From positions 55,490-119,489 of the forward strand of contig JAIOYR010000002.1 of the NCBI GenBank assembly GCA_021740995.1: DNA of 64,000 bases. The letters are read 5' to 3'. A model generated the notes under the pieces. That model saw only the letters and a list, made by a program, of their open reading frames with translations. It was not told the DNA's origin and made no database searches. Below, one piece after another: positions 17,512-25,322 of this stretch (the first letter of the stretch is position 1; the number at the start of each line of letters is the position of its first letter). The DNA is from Taibaiella sp. GTDB taxonomy: Bacteria; Bacteroidota; Bacteroidia; Chitinophagales; Chitinophagaceae. The position numbers and the translations under genes are program-made.

Positions 17512-18339
17512 TTATTTATCTCCGTCCTTCATCATTCTTTTCATTTCCATCACATCCATTTCCAGGTCGGCAAGGCGGTGGTATACCTCGGCAGGCTCGC
17601 TGAAGTCGCTGCTTATTTTCATTCGGCCATACCATACTTCCTTTATGTCCTCGGGGTCTATCTCCAGCGTAGGGAACTCATGCCTGTGGGCTATCGTGTC
17701 AGACTTAAGATATAGTTTGCCTCGCTCTTTCAGGCGGTTTACTACCCGCTTTACAGCTACACCACCTGTGTGCACTACTACATATACCCTGTTGTCACGT
17801 ATTTTATCCAGTTGGTCTATCCATTCGCCTATTATGCGGTCGCCATGCAGCACATTGGGTGCCATAGATGGCCCTTCCACCTCAAACATGCGATAGGTAG
17901 CGTTGCTGAGACCCGGCAGGCGGAAGGTGGGCAGTGATTCCATAAACTCAGCATCGCCATAGCCCAGCAGGTAGCCGGCACGTGCCTTTACCGGCACATA
18001 AACTATATTGTCGTTGCCGCTGTTGTCTACGGTGATGATGCGGGGAATACCACTATATCCTGCGGGCTTGGGTGGCCCAAAAGCTCCACGCAGCATCAGG
18101 TCTTTTTCGTCGGGCTCTTCCGGCGACGATTCTGCCTGCTCCAAATTTTTTGACAACAAATTGTCAAGGGATACTCCAAAATACTTGGCAATGGTGCGTA
18201 GTGTCTCCACATTCGGCTCACTGATACCTGCCTCATAATTGGCTATCGTAGTGCGGCCTATATTGACCTCAGAGCTAAGCCCATCCTGAGTTTTACCCGC
18301 TTTCTTTCTCAGATATTTTAAGTTGTTCGGTAAGTACAT
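17512..18339 (-). CDS. Phage-type XRE/S24 self-cleaving repressor
   Basis: A 275-residue LexA/CI-like regulator. Residues 5-60 are an XRE helix-turn-helix (NLKYLRKKAGKTQDGLSSEV, then RTTIANYEAG). The C-terminal half is a peptidase S24 domain with catalytic Ser in EGPSMAP and Lys in GVAVKRVV; the Ala-Gly bond in VKARAGYLLGY is the likely RecA-stimulated self-cleavage site. This predicts release of the divergent operon on DNA damage. A -7 element (TAACTTTG on the minus strand) lies 4 nt before its start codon, and a TTGACAA inverted repeat is inside the gene. Confidence 0.9.
   Translation of the reverse strand: MYLPNNLKYLRKKAGKTQDGLSSEVNIGRTTIANYEAGISEPNVETLRTIAKYFGVSLDNLLSKNLEQAESSPEEPDEKDLMLRGAFGPPKPAGYSGIPRIITVDNSGNDNIVYVPVKARAGYLLGYGDAEFMESLPTFRLPGLSNATYRMFEVEGPSMAPNVLHGDRIIGEWIDQLDKIRDNRVYVVVHTGGVAVKRVVNRLKERGKLYLKSDTIAHRHEFPTLEIDPEDIKEVWYGRMKISSDFSEPAEVYHRLADLEMDVMEMKRMMKDGDK
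18150..18167. repeat. Inverted repeat TTGACAA-CAAA-TTGTCAA within the repressor gene
   Basis: Two perfect 7-bp arms separated by 4 bp. One arm (TTGTCAA) recurs at 18378-18384 in the divergent promoter region, so these may be operator sites for the repressor. This is a pattern-based suggestion only. Confidence 0.4.
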
Positions 18340-18343
18340 GCCA

Positions 18344-18351
18344 CAAAGTTA
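18344..18351 (-). promoter_or_regulatory. -7 element TAACTTTG of the repressor gene
   Basis: On the minus strand TAACTTTG is an exact TAnnTTTG match ending 4 nt before the repressor start codon, which would give a leaderless transcript typical of some phage repressors. Confidence 0.45.
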
Positions 18352-18370
18352 AGAATATTTTTCCACAAAA

Positions 18371-18403
18371 TTTGGATTTGTCAAAATAATTGGAATATCT
18401 TTG
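18371..18403 (+). promoter_or_regulatory. Divergent early promoter of the Mu-like operon
   Basis: TTTG at 18371-18374 and TATCTTTG at 18396-18403 are separated by 21 bp, a good Bacteroidota -33/-7 pair. The TTGTCAA half-site (18378-18384) lies between them, where a repressor would block RNA polymerase. The leader to the first gene at 18631 would be about 220 nt. Confidence 0.5.
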
Positions 18404-18630
18404 TATCGAAATAGGAGGTAAGGCTACCAAAAATACAAAAACAATAGTATCTGTGCCAAAAAATTTGTCGGGAAGGCAGTGCAAAGTCAAATGATAGAGA
18501 GCGGGGAGTGGTAAGATGTGATTGCTGGCTTTACAATAAAAGAATACCTCGGGAACAAATGCAGGCAGCAAAACACAACTTAAGCGTACTAACCCATAAC
18601 ACTATCAGAAAACCTAAAAAAGAACAGAAT

Positions 18631-19482
18631 ATGACACACGAACAGAAAAGACAAGTAAAAGACGCATTGGTGCGCTACATGAGCAATTTTAATAGTCAGA
18701 CAGATGCCGCCCAAAGCCTGGAAGGAATCAGCCCGTCCACCCTATCACAAATCAAAGGTCATAATTGGGAGCTGTTGAGCGACCGCATATGGCACCATGC
18801 CGCCCGGCAGGTAGGCTTTTATTGCGGCGAATGGAAAGCGGCCGATACCAGCGCATACCTGCTTATGCGCATACTCTTCAGCGATGCACAGCACTATGCC
18901 ATGGCTTATGGTATAGCTATATGCAGCGGACTGGGTAAAACATTTACCGCCGCACACTACACCCGCGAAAACGATAATGTGATATATGTAGCCGGCAATG
19001 CGCTGCACAACCGCAAATCTTTTCTCAAAGCCATGCTCTATGCCGCAGGCGAAAATGCAGAAAGTACCGCACCTGAAATGCTGAAACAACTGACTAGGCT
19101 GATAGAAGCAAAAGAACAAACACTACTGGTAATAGATGACGCACAACACCTCAAGGACCGTGTGCTGCTGCTGGTAGTGCTGCTGGCCAACAGGCTTGCA
19201 GGAAAAGCAGGTATAGTAATAATGGGCGACAACAACCTGCAGGCGCGCATAATAGACGGTGTGCGCCTCAAAAAACCGGGATTTGATGAGATATACAAAA
19301 CCATAGGGCGCCGGTTTATAACACTGGGCTATCTGGCGCCGGGCGATGTGGCTACCGTGTGCCGGGCAAACGGACTGCATGACGAAGACACCATAAGCTA
19401 CATCAGCGAGGCGTGCAACAATAATCTGCACACAGCTACCTGCCTTATCACCGAGCAGCTACAGCATAGCATAGCAGCATAA
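18631..19482 (+). CDS. MuB/TniB-like AAA+ transposition ATPase
   Basis: A 284-residue protein. The N-terminal part has an HTH-like segment (AAQSLEGISPSTLSQIKGHN) as in Mu B protein, followed by an AAA+ core: Walker A as ICSGLGKTFTAAHY, where the first Gly/Ala of the P-loop is Ile, and Walker B as LLVIDDAQHLKD, then a sensor-like IVIMGDNN. MuB-type ATPases choose target DNA and activate the transposase. No transposase is encoded nearby. The frame is open upstream to 18508, but ATG 18631 follows an A-rich stretch and gives the usual N-terminus (MTHEQKRQVK). Confidence 0.85.
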   Translation: MTHEQKRQVKDALVRYMSNFNSQTDAAQSLEGISPSTLSQIKGHNWELLSDRIWHHAARQVGFYCGEWKAADTSAYLLMRILFSDAQHYAMAYGIAICSGLGKTFTAAHYTRENDNVIYVAGNALHNRKSFLKAMLYAAGENAESTAPEMLKQLTRLIEAKEQTLLVIDDAQHLKDRVLLLVVLLANRLAGKAGIVIMGDNNLQARIIDGVRLKKPGFDEIYKTIGRRFITLGYLAPGDVATVCRANGLHDEDTISYISEACNNNLHTATCLITEQLQHSIAA

Positions 19483-19496
19483 CAAATGAACCGTAC

Positions 19497-19549
19497 AACA
19501 ACACAGCATTCTACTTTCTACTAACAACTTTCTACTAAAAATCAACAAC
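19497..19549. repeat. Short degenerate repeat (CTTTCTACTAA words)
   Basis: The gap between the ATPase gene and the next gene is made of stuttered words: TTTCTACTAACAA then TTTCTACTAAAAA, flanked by CAACAA runs. One of several low-complexity spacer families in the window. Confidence 0.5.
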
Positions 19550-19984
19550 ATGTACTACGCAACAATATCGCCCGCAGCTACCACCCGCCCCATAGCCATG
19601 ATGGCTGAACAGCAGGTAAAAGAAAGAACAGGTATGAGCATCAGCGTGCTGCAATACCCTACAGAGTTTGTAAACAAAACACCTCAGCGCATGCTGCATG
19701 TGATAGCCCTGGCCCTGGATATGAGCCCGGAGTGTTACCGTATGAAAACCAGGGTGCGTAGTATAGTTGAGTTGAGGTTTATAGGTAGCCTGTTTTTGCG
19801 CCAGCACTTCCCTGCACTCACCCTGCAGCAGATAGCTGCCTACTTTGGCGGGCAAGACCATACATCTGTAATCAATGGTCTGGCGCGGGCGCACAACCTG
19901 ATATACGTACGCGATTCTAATTTCATAAAAAAATACAACACCGCTATTAAATCTGTAAACACATGGCTAAGAAGAGAGGCATAA
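19550..19984 (+). CDS. Stand-alone DnaA domain IV (DnaA-box-binding HTH) protein
   Basis: A 144-residue protein with no AAA+ domain. Residues about 75-125 (FPALTLQQIAAYFGGQDHTS followed by VINGLARA) match the C-terminal DnaA signature, GG.DHT.V, whose HTH reads DnaA boxes. The N-terminal residues (EQQVKERTGMSISVLQYPTE) are unassigned. It lies in the early operon of the Mu-like module, 67 bp after the ATPase gene and overlapping the next by 22 bp. It could recruit or compete for host replication factors; that is inference. Confidence 0.8.
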   Translation: MYYATISPAATTRPIAMMAEQQVKERTGMSISVLQYPTEFVNKTPQRMLHVIALALDMSPECYRMKTRVRSIVELRFIGSLFLRQHFPALTLQQIAAYFGGQDHTSVINGLARAHNLIYVRDSNFIKKYNTAIKSVNTWLRREA

Positions 19985-20280
19985 GGCTGCGTATAAGTCA
20001 CCAGCGCATAGAGGCACTGCACGAAATATGTGGCGAAATGCTGGACGAGTTCAAACCCGACACCGACCACCGCCAACTGCTGCATGAATACCTGTATGAG
20101 CTGCAACACAAGCTGCTGGATATGCTGGGGCGCAATCAGGAAAACTACACACTGCAGCTTGCCGGCACAGAGGCTGTAGCCTTTTACCAGCTATGGAATA
20201 TGCTGGACATAAGGCACGACAAGTACGCCGTACTGATAGTAGACAACCTGCTGAAAAAAATGAGCAGCCTCGCAGCATAA
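19963..20280 (+). CDS. Hypothetical protein of the Mu-like operon
   Basis: A 105-residue, mostly helical, basic-start protein (MAKKRGIRLRISHQRIEALH) with no recognisable domain, signal or membrane segment. It overlaps the DnaA-IV gene by 22 bp, so it is translated with it. I do not recognise a family. Confidence 0.7.
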   Translation: MAKKRGIRLRISHQRIEALHEICGEMLDEFKPDTDHRQLLHEYLYELQHKLLDMLGRNQENYTLQLAGTEAVAFYQLWNMLDIRHDKYAVLIVDNLLKKMSSLAA

Positions 20281-20401
20281 AATTCCAAAAGGAAAATTCC
20301 AAAACCCAGAGGTAGAATAGAACGCAACCTATAACCCAAACCCAAACCCAATTCCAAATTACCAATTCCAAATTACCAATCCCTAATCCCTATAAAAAGC
20401 T
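20281..20401. repeat. Stuttered spacer repeat (AATTCCAAATTACC units)
   Basis: A gene-free spacer made of short repeated words: AAAATTCCAAAAGG..., ACCCAAACCCAAACCCA, then a tandem duplicated 14-bp unit AATTCCAAATTACC near 20350-20377 and a CCCTAATCCC tail. It has no coding potential or promoter that I can recognise. Confidence 0.6.
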
Positions 20402-20914
20402 ATGAAGACAAGAAACATAAGTAAGGTAACCCAAGGCATTACAGAAGAACAATTTGCTGCCGCTATGGAAAGATATGCTGCTGCCGAGGCACGTGAGCAG
20501 GAAATAAACAAACGCATAGAATGCGAGGTAAACGACCTGCTGGAAAAATATGAAGATGAGTTGCTGTGTCTGGCTCAGGGCAAACAAACCGCTTTCGATA
20601 TAGCACAGTCTTACTGCAGAGAAAACAAAGCGGCACTGTTTGTGCAGCGCAGGAGCATAGGTACCGTGCATGGTATCGCTGGTTTCAGGCTGGGCACACC
20701 ACAGCTCAAAACACTAAAGGGTGGCAACTGGAACAAGGTGCTGCAGCAGCTGAAAGAAAAACTGCCCGACTATGTGCGCACCACCGAGGAGCCTGCCCGA
20801 AACCTGCTGCTGGCGCACCGCCACCAAGACAATGTAGCACCGCTACTTGTAGAGATAGGTGTGCAGGTGGTGCAGGATGAGCTCTTCTATATAGAACCAC
20901 GCAAGGCGGCATAA
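20402..20914 (+). CDS. Mu Gam-like host-nuclease inhibitor protein
   Basis: A 170-residue protein with a long N-terminal helix (EEQFAAAMERYAAAEAREQE) followed by beta strands and the segment RSIGTVHGIAGFRLGTPQLK, the layout of Gam family proteins, which bind double-stranded DNA ends (Ku-like) and protect them from exonucleases such as RecBCD/AddAB. This is the second clear Mu early function in the module. It begins after the stuttered spacer and is followed 42 bp later by a small unknown gene. Confidence 0.85.
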   Translation: MKTRNISKVTQGITEEQFAAAMERYAAAEAREQEINKRIECEVNDLLEKYEDELLCLAQGKQTAFDIAQSYCRENKAALFVQRRSIGTVHGIAGFRLGTPQLKTLKGGNWNKVLQQLKEKLPDYVRTTEEPARNLLLAHRHQDNVAPLLVEIGVQVVQDELFYIEPRKAA

Positions 20915-20956
20915 AGACAGAACAATATTGATAACGCAAAATAAAAAACCGTAATC

Positions 20957-21175
20957 ATGGTACAAGACTACTCAGCACACCAGGCAGATGGAGCAATACA
21001 ACCCACCGGTGTATACTACACACCAGGCAGAGGCAGCGCATCGCGCAGACAACAAAAGCGGGAACTGCTGCTCACCTTCATAGACCACGTAAACGCCCCC
21101 AAACCCAAAAAAACATACAGATCAGCCCCCGTAAAACCTACACTATTGAAGACGTTGTTCTCATTTTTGGCATAA
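20957..21175 (+). CDS. Small hypothetical protein, last gene of the Mu-like operon
   Basis: A 72-residue basic protein, rich in Lys/Arg/Pro in its second half (APKPKKTYRSAPVKP), with no recognised domain. The operon position and strand support it being real, but its short length keeps confidence moderate. A GC-rich hairpin follows 9 bp after the stop. Confidence 0.55.
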   Translation: MVQDYSAHQADGAIQPTGVYYTPGRGSASRRQQKRELLLTFIDHVNAPKPKKTYRSAPVKPTLLKTLFSFLA

Positions 21176-21184
21176 TGCTAAAGT

Positions 21185-21210
21185 CCCCGCCACCTGATTG
21201 GGTGGCGGGG
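21185..21210. terminator. GC-rich hairpin between convergent genes
   Basis: A perfect 10-bp stem CCCCGCCACC/GGTGGCGGGG with a 6-nt loop, located between the end of the Mu-like operon and the end of the convergent S41 protease gene. No T-run follows on either strand, so it may block rather than terminate in the classical way. Confidence 0.5.
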
Positions 21211-21247
21211 GCGGCGGTAATGAAAAAATTAAATTAGATGTATCACC

Positions 21248-22936
21248 TTACTTTTTCCCCGGCCTCAGCAGGCTGCTATACTCAGCCGGAGTATTTATAA
21301 GTGCTATTGCTTTATCCAGGTCTTTGTCGTGCTGCATAGCCTGTGCCATTCGGCCGCGGGTGTAGTAGTAGCGCGATGCGATCTCGCCCTCCAGTATACG
21401 CTTCACCTGGTCTTTGTGCTTCAGCAGGTCTTGCTTTTTGTCGTGCGATAGTTTTGCTTTCAGCGCATCAAACTCCGGCTTTATATTCTCAAAGTACTTT
21501 TCCTTCACAGCTATATTCTTTAAGGTGTCGAGCTGCGATTCTGTTTCGGTACTGTAAGAAAAATCTTTGTTCTCTACCCATTTTGCAAACTGCCCAAACT
21601 CTGCTTCAGTAAGAGAGAACTTAGTAGGATCGGCTATCGTTGGGTGCTTGCCGGCATAGTCAGTAGCATAGTCAAACAGGTAGTTCTTTGCATACAGCGT
21701 TACGGCTACCTTGCTCATGGGTTCGTCCTTCGTCGCCACATCCGGCGACACGCCACCACCGCTCAGCACATTGCGGCCTCCCTTGGTTTTGAAGGTTTTT
21801 TTAAGCGAGTCTGCTATCAGGCCCACGCTGCCATCGGCAGCGCGGTGAGTATAGTCCAGAGCCTGTATACAACGGCCGCTGGGGGTGTAGTAGCGCGCAA
21901 CCGTGAGCTTCAGGTGCGACTTGAAACCCAGCGGTCTCGTTACCTGCACCAGCCCCTTGCCATAAGAACGCTCTCCTATTATCACGCCACGGTCCAGGTC
22001 TTGCATAGTACCAGCTACAATTTCAGATGCCGATGCCGACGACTTGTTTACCAGCACTGCCAGTGGCAGGTCTTTATTCCATGCCGGCAGGGTAGTTTTG
22101 TATTCTTTATCCATCTCGGGTATGCGGTACTTGGTGCTTACCACGGGTTGCCCTTTATCCAGAAATATGTTGCAGATATTCACAGCCTCATCCAGCAGGC
22201 CGCCGGGATTGTTGCGCAGATCCAGTACCAGTCCTTTAAGCGATGGTTGCACTTTTTTCAGGCTGTCGTATGCATCCTTCACCTGCTGCCCGCACTGCTG
22301 TGTAAACTGTGTAAGGCGCACATAAGCAATATTGTTTTGAGCACCTACCAGCCCCGCATAGGGCACGCTCGATATTTCTATCTCACCCCTTGTCACCAGT
22401 TTTTCAGAGGTGATTTGTGTGTAAGCGTCTTTTACTTTCATTTTCAGTTGGGTACCGGGCGAGCCCTTCAGCAAAGCGCCCAGGTCGTCTACACTCTTGC
22501 CTTTCAGCGACTGGCCATCTATAGACTCTACCATATCGCCGGGGTGCAGGCCTGCCATCTGTGCAGGGCTGTTTTCATACACATCTGCCACATATATATC
22601 ATCACCCTTGCGCTGCATATTGGCACCTATACCACCATACTTTCCGGTAGTCATAAACTCATACTCTTCTATATCCGCCTCGGTGATGAAGTTTGTGTAT
22701 GGGTCCAGTTCCATCAGCATAGCATCTACACCGGTTTTCACCAGCTTGCCCGGCTCTATAGGGTCTACATAATAGGAGTTGAGTTCCTTAAACAGGTTGG
22801 TATAAATATCCAGATTTTTCGAAATTTCGAAATAAGGGTCTGCTGTGGTAGCACGGATAAAGAAAAAGGCGGTACCGGACAATAATACACCAGCCAGAAA
22901 ACCCCTCGCACTCATCCTGTTTTTCAATCGTTTCAT
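21248..22936 (-). CDS. S41 family C-terminal processing peptidase
   Basis: A 562-residue envelope protease of the CtpA/Prc type that trims or degrades periplasmic proteins. It has an N-terminal membrane anchor (FLAGVLLSGTAFFFIRA), a PDZ domain at about residues 95-170 (GIGANMQR, AGLHPGDMVESIDG) and the S41 core at about 190-390 with GLVLDLRNNPGG, the catalytic Ser in KSSASASEIVAG and the catalytic Lys in GERSYGKGLVQV. A helical C-terminal region of about 150 residues follows. All catalytic residues are present. It is monocistronic and convergent with the Mu-like operon. Confidence 0.95.
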   Translation of the reverse strand: MKRLKNRMSARGFLAGVLLSGTAFFFIRATTADPYFEISKNLDIYTNLFKELNSYYVDPIEPGKLVKTGVDAMLMELDPYTNFITEADIEEYEFMTTGKYGGIGANMQRKGDDIYVADVYENSPAQMAGLHPGDMVESIDGQSLKGKSVDDLGALLKGSPGTQLKMKVKDAYTQITSEKLVTRGEIEISSVPYAGLVGAQNNIAYVRLTQFTQQCGQQVKDAYDSLKKVQPSLKGLVLDLRNNPGGLLDEAVNICNIFLDKGQPVVSTKYRIPEMDKEYKTTLPAWNKDLPLAVLVNKSSASASEIVAGTMQDLDRGVIIGERSYGKGLVQVTRPLGFKSHLKLTVARYYTPSGRCIQALDYTHRAADGSVGLIADSLKKTFKTKGGRNVLSGGGVSPDVATKDEPMSKVAVTLYAKNYLFDYATDYAGKHPTIADPTKFSLTEAEFGQFAKWVENKDFSYSTETESQLDTLKNIAVKEKYFENIKPEFDALKAKLSHDKKQDLLKHKDQVKRILEGEIASRYYYTRGRMAQAMQHDKDLDKAIALINTPAEYSSLLRPGKK

Positions 22937-23112
22937 GATACACGCTTTATGTACAGTAACTAAAATAGCTACGAATTTACAGTATTTAAAAACGTGCCGG
23001 AATAAATAAATAGGTCAGAAACCGATGATATTTGTTATATTATTGGTAATTTGTAACCCAAAGCGCGTGTAAGACACCGCTATACCCATTTGCTATTGCC
23101 CTATTTGCCTTT

Positions 23113-23763
23113 ATGAAATACTACAGTGTGCTTATATCGATGCTCTGCTTAACGCTTTGCGTTAATGTCGTAGCGGCTCAGGAGTCGTTTACAGAGGGTG
23201 TGCTGGTATATAAAGTAACGCTCACCACTCCCGAAAACGTATCTATCAGCGGAGATTATACTTTTTCTTTCAAGGGCGCTGAAATAAGAAAAGAATTAAA
23301 TCTGGATAATGGCTTTCGTGATATTACCATATACAACTGCAACACCGCTAAAATTTACACCTTGCAGCGAGACAACCGTAAAAAATACGCCATACAATTA
23401 AGCATGGAAGACCTGCTGGCGAAGCAGGCAAAGTTTAAGGGATTTACAATATCCAACGAAGTGCTGGCTGCCGAAAAAATAGCCGGATACCCTGTTTATA
23501 AAGGCACAGTCAATTACAAAAACGGCACAAAGTCAGAAATACATTACACAAAACAGTGGAAGCCGGCGCAGGCTGCTACCTACAACCGTTTTCCGGAAGC
23601 ACAGTTTTTCCCGCTCCGCTTCTTCTATAGCGAAGACAACGGAATATCCATGCTGTTTGAAGCACAAAAAATGGAAGCCTGCCCGGTATCATCTTCTGTG
23701 TTCAGAATACCCAAAGACTACAAAATGATTTCCTACGACGAGTATAATCAGTTGAGAAAATAA
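23113..23763 (+). CDS. Secreted GLPGLI/DUF4412-like protein
   Basis: A 216-residue exported protein with signal peptide ending VNVVAAQ. The mature protein is beta-rich: FTEGVLVYKVTL at the start, KYAIQLSMED in the middle, IAGYPVYKGTVNYKN, the arrangement of periplasmic GLPGLI/DUF4412-type proteins of Bacteroidota, which have no established activity. Its stop overlaps the next gene's start by one base (TAATG), so it may assist or be regulated with the L,D-transpeptidase. Confidence 0.7.
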   Translation: MKYYSVLISMLCLTLCVNVVAAQESFTEGVLVYKVTLTTPENVSISGDYTFSFKGAEIRKELNLDNGFRDITIYNCNTAKIYTLQRDNRKKYAIQLSMEDLLAKQAKFKGFTISNEVLAAEKIAGYPVYKGTVNYKNGTKSEIHYTKQWKPAQAATYNRFPEAQFFPLRFFYSEDNGISMLFEAQKMEACPVSSSVFRIPKDYKMISYDEYNQLRK

Positions 23764-24476
23764 TGAGGAAAAGAAATGACTGTTTTTTAATGCCTCGCAA
23801 TCCGAAGTTTTTCTTTTTCCTAATTGCAGCATTGTTGTATTTCATACCAGGTTATTGCCAGCCCGGCAGCGCCCAGCCGCAAGATATAAAAGTGCTGAGC
23901 GAGCAGAAAGATGCCAACGGCAATACAGTGCGGACCATACAGTTTTATCAGGGAGGCAAAAGGGTGGTAGAAACCAGAATCATTCGCCAGTTTACCGGGC
24001 TCAATGTACCCATCAACCCCGATACACTGAATCAGGATTTATTGATGATAGTAATAAACAAAACCCGCTTTGTGCTGGATGTTTATTACCGAAGAAAAAA
24101 AATCCGCTCATACAAAGTGGTTTTCGGCCCCAAACCTCAGGAAAATAAAATGATGAAGGGCGACAGACGCACTCCGGAAGGCAAGTTCAAAATAGCCGAA
24201 AAACACATAAGTGGTCGTTATAACAAATTCATACACATAGACTACCCCAATGACTCTGCCAGAGTTCGGTTCAACCTGCTGAAACAAAAGGGAATCATTC
24301 CCCAAAATGCAGAAATAGGGGGCGATGTGGGTATACATGGCGTATGGAAGGGTGGCGACGACATGATAGAAATGGGTGTGGGCTGGACGGATGGCTGCAT
24401 AGCCATGAAAAACAAGGACATAGATGACCTGTATACACTCGTAAATGCAGGTGTAGTGGTGTATATTCGTTTATAA
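23763..24476 (+). CDS. L,D-transpeptidase (YkuD domain)
   Basis: A 237-residue periplasmic enzyme with an N-terminal hydrophobic leader (FFFLIAALLYFIPGYCQ). The YkuD domain spans about residues 90-237, with DRRTPEGKFKIAEKH and the catalytic segment VGIHGVWKG...GWTDGCIAM containing the His and the active-site Cys. The common SHGC/SxGC is TDGC here, a Thr-Asp variant. It forms 3-3 peptidoglycan cross-links or attaches proteins to the wall. It is translationally coupled to the upstream gene. Confidence 0.9.
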   Translation: MRKRNDCFLMPRNPKFFFFLIAALLYFIPGYCQPGSAQPQDIKVLSEQKDANGNTVRTIQFYQGGKRVVETRIIRQFTGLNVPINPDTLNQDLLMIVINKTRFVLDVYYRRKKIRSYKVVFGPKPQENKMMKGDRRTPEGKFKIAEKHISGRYNKFIHIDYPNDSARVRFNLLKQKGIIPQNAEIGGDVGIHGVWKGGDDMIEMGVGWTDGCIAMKNKDIDDLYTLVNAGVVVYIRL

Positions 24477-24554
24477 ATAATTGGAAAAGGCAAAGCAGAA
24501 AATGTCTGTTTTACTAATGCTAATCCATTAATTTCGCTTATCAAATTTTATACA

Positions 24555-25250
24555 ATGAACAAAGTAGTGGCAGGAGCCGATGCAGCAATACAGGACATAC
24601 CATCGGGCGCAACATTGATGCTGGGCGGGTTTGGGCTGTGCGGCATACCCGAAAACTGTATAGCAGCGCTGGTAAAAAAAGGTACTAATAATCTTACCTG
24701 CATCTCAAACAATGCCGGGGTAGATGGGTTTGGTATAGGATTGCTGCTGGAGCAGAAACAAGTGAAGAAAATGATATCGTCTTATGTGGGCGAAAACGCT
24801 GAGTTTGAGCGGCAACTGCTGAGCGGCGAGCTGGAGGTGGAGCTAATACCACAAGGCACACTGGCCACCCGCTGCATGGCTGCCGGCTATGGCATGCCTG
24901 CGGTATACCTGCTGGCCGGCGTGGGTACCGAAGTTGCTATAGGAAAAGAAACACGTGAGTTCAACGGCAAACCATACCTGATGGAATATGCATTTGATTC
25001 AGACTATGCCATAGTAAAAGCATGGAAAGGCGACACTCAGGGCAACCTGATTTTCAAAGACACAGCGCGCAACTTCAACCCCCTCATGGCAATGGCCGGA
25101 AAAATAACCATAGCCGAAGTAGAAGAGCTGGTACCTGCAGGCGAGCTGGACCCCAACTACATTCACGTTCCCGGCATTTATGTGCACAGAATTTTTCAGG
25201 GAGCAAACTACGAGAAAAGAATAGAGCAAAGGACGGTGAGGAAAGGGTAA
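24555..25250 (+). CDS. scoA: 3-oxoacid CoA-transferase subunit A
   Basis: A 231-residue subunit of succinyl-CoA:3-ketoacid CoA transferase. Seen: [15 protein letters not shown] near residue 22 and [16 protein letters not shown], both typical of the A chain, and GGFG glycine loop. With subunit B it moves CoA from succinyl-CoA to acetoacetate for use of ketone bodies or branched substrates. Subunit B is normally the next gene but here it is 490 bp away because a four-helix-bundle gene lies between them. Confidence 0.95.
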   Translation: MNKVVAGADAAIQDIPSGATLMLGGFGLCGIPENCIAALVKKGTNNLTCISNNAGVDGFGIGLLLEQKQVKKMISSYVGENAEFERQLLSGELEVELIPQGTLATRCMAAGYGMPAVYLLAGVGTEVAIGKETREFNGKPYLMEYAFDSDYAIVKAWKGDTQGNLIFKDTARNFNPLMAMAGKITIAEVEELVPAGELDPNYIHVPGIYVHRIFQGANYEKRIEQRTVRKG

Positions 25251-25322
25251 TGGGATAAAAAGGTAAAGGGTTAAAAGGTTGATTGTTTTTAAAAGTTGGA
25301 TCTATGCATAAAGTACAGCATT
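25251..25322. repeat. Left low-complexity flank of the inserted four-helix-bundle gene
   Basis: Composed of GGTAAAGGG, GGTTAAAAGG-type words; the right flank (25704-25739) is made of the reverse-complement words (CTTTTTAACTTTTTACC). Together they form an imperfect inverted flank around the inserted gene. Confidence 0.5.

Larger units (their letters stand above)
17512..21175. mobile_element. Mu-like early-region remnant (repressor, MuB-like ATPase, DnaA-IV, Gam), no transposase
   Basis: A divergent regulatory unit: repressor on the minus strand facing five plus-strand genes. Two products (MuB-like ATPase and Gam-like protein) are hallmark early functions of transposable Mu-type phages, and the S24 repressor is phage-like. 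No MuA/DDE transposase, HTH Ner, Mor, lysis, portal or tail gene is present, and housekeeping genes begin directly on both sides (J-domain gene, S41 protease). I cannot identify end repeats or target duplications, so the borders are those of the genes. Confidence 0.7.

Noticed and set aside
21644..22885. A 413-codon open frame on the plus strand opposite the S41 protease gene
   Set aside because: It is the mirror of a well-supported protease with intact catalytic motifs; its translation is Cys/His/Tyr-rich without any domain, as expected of antisense frames.
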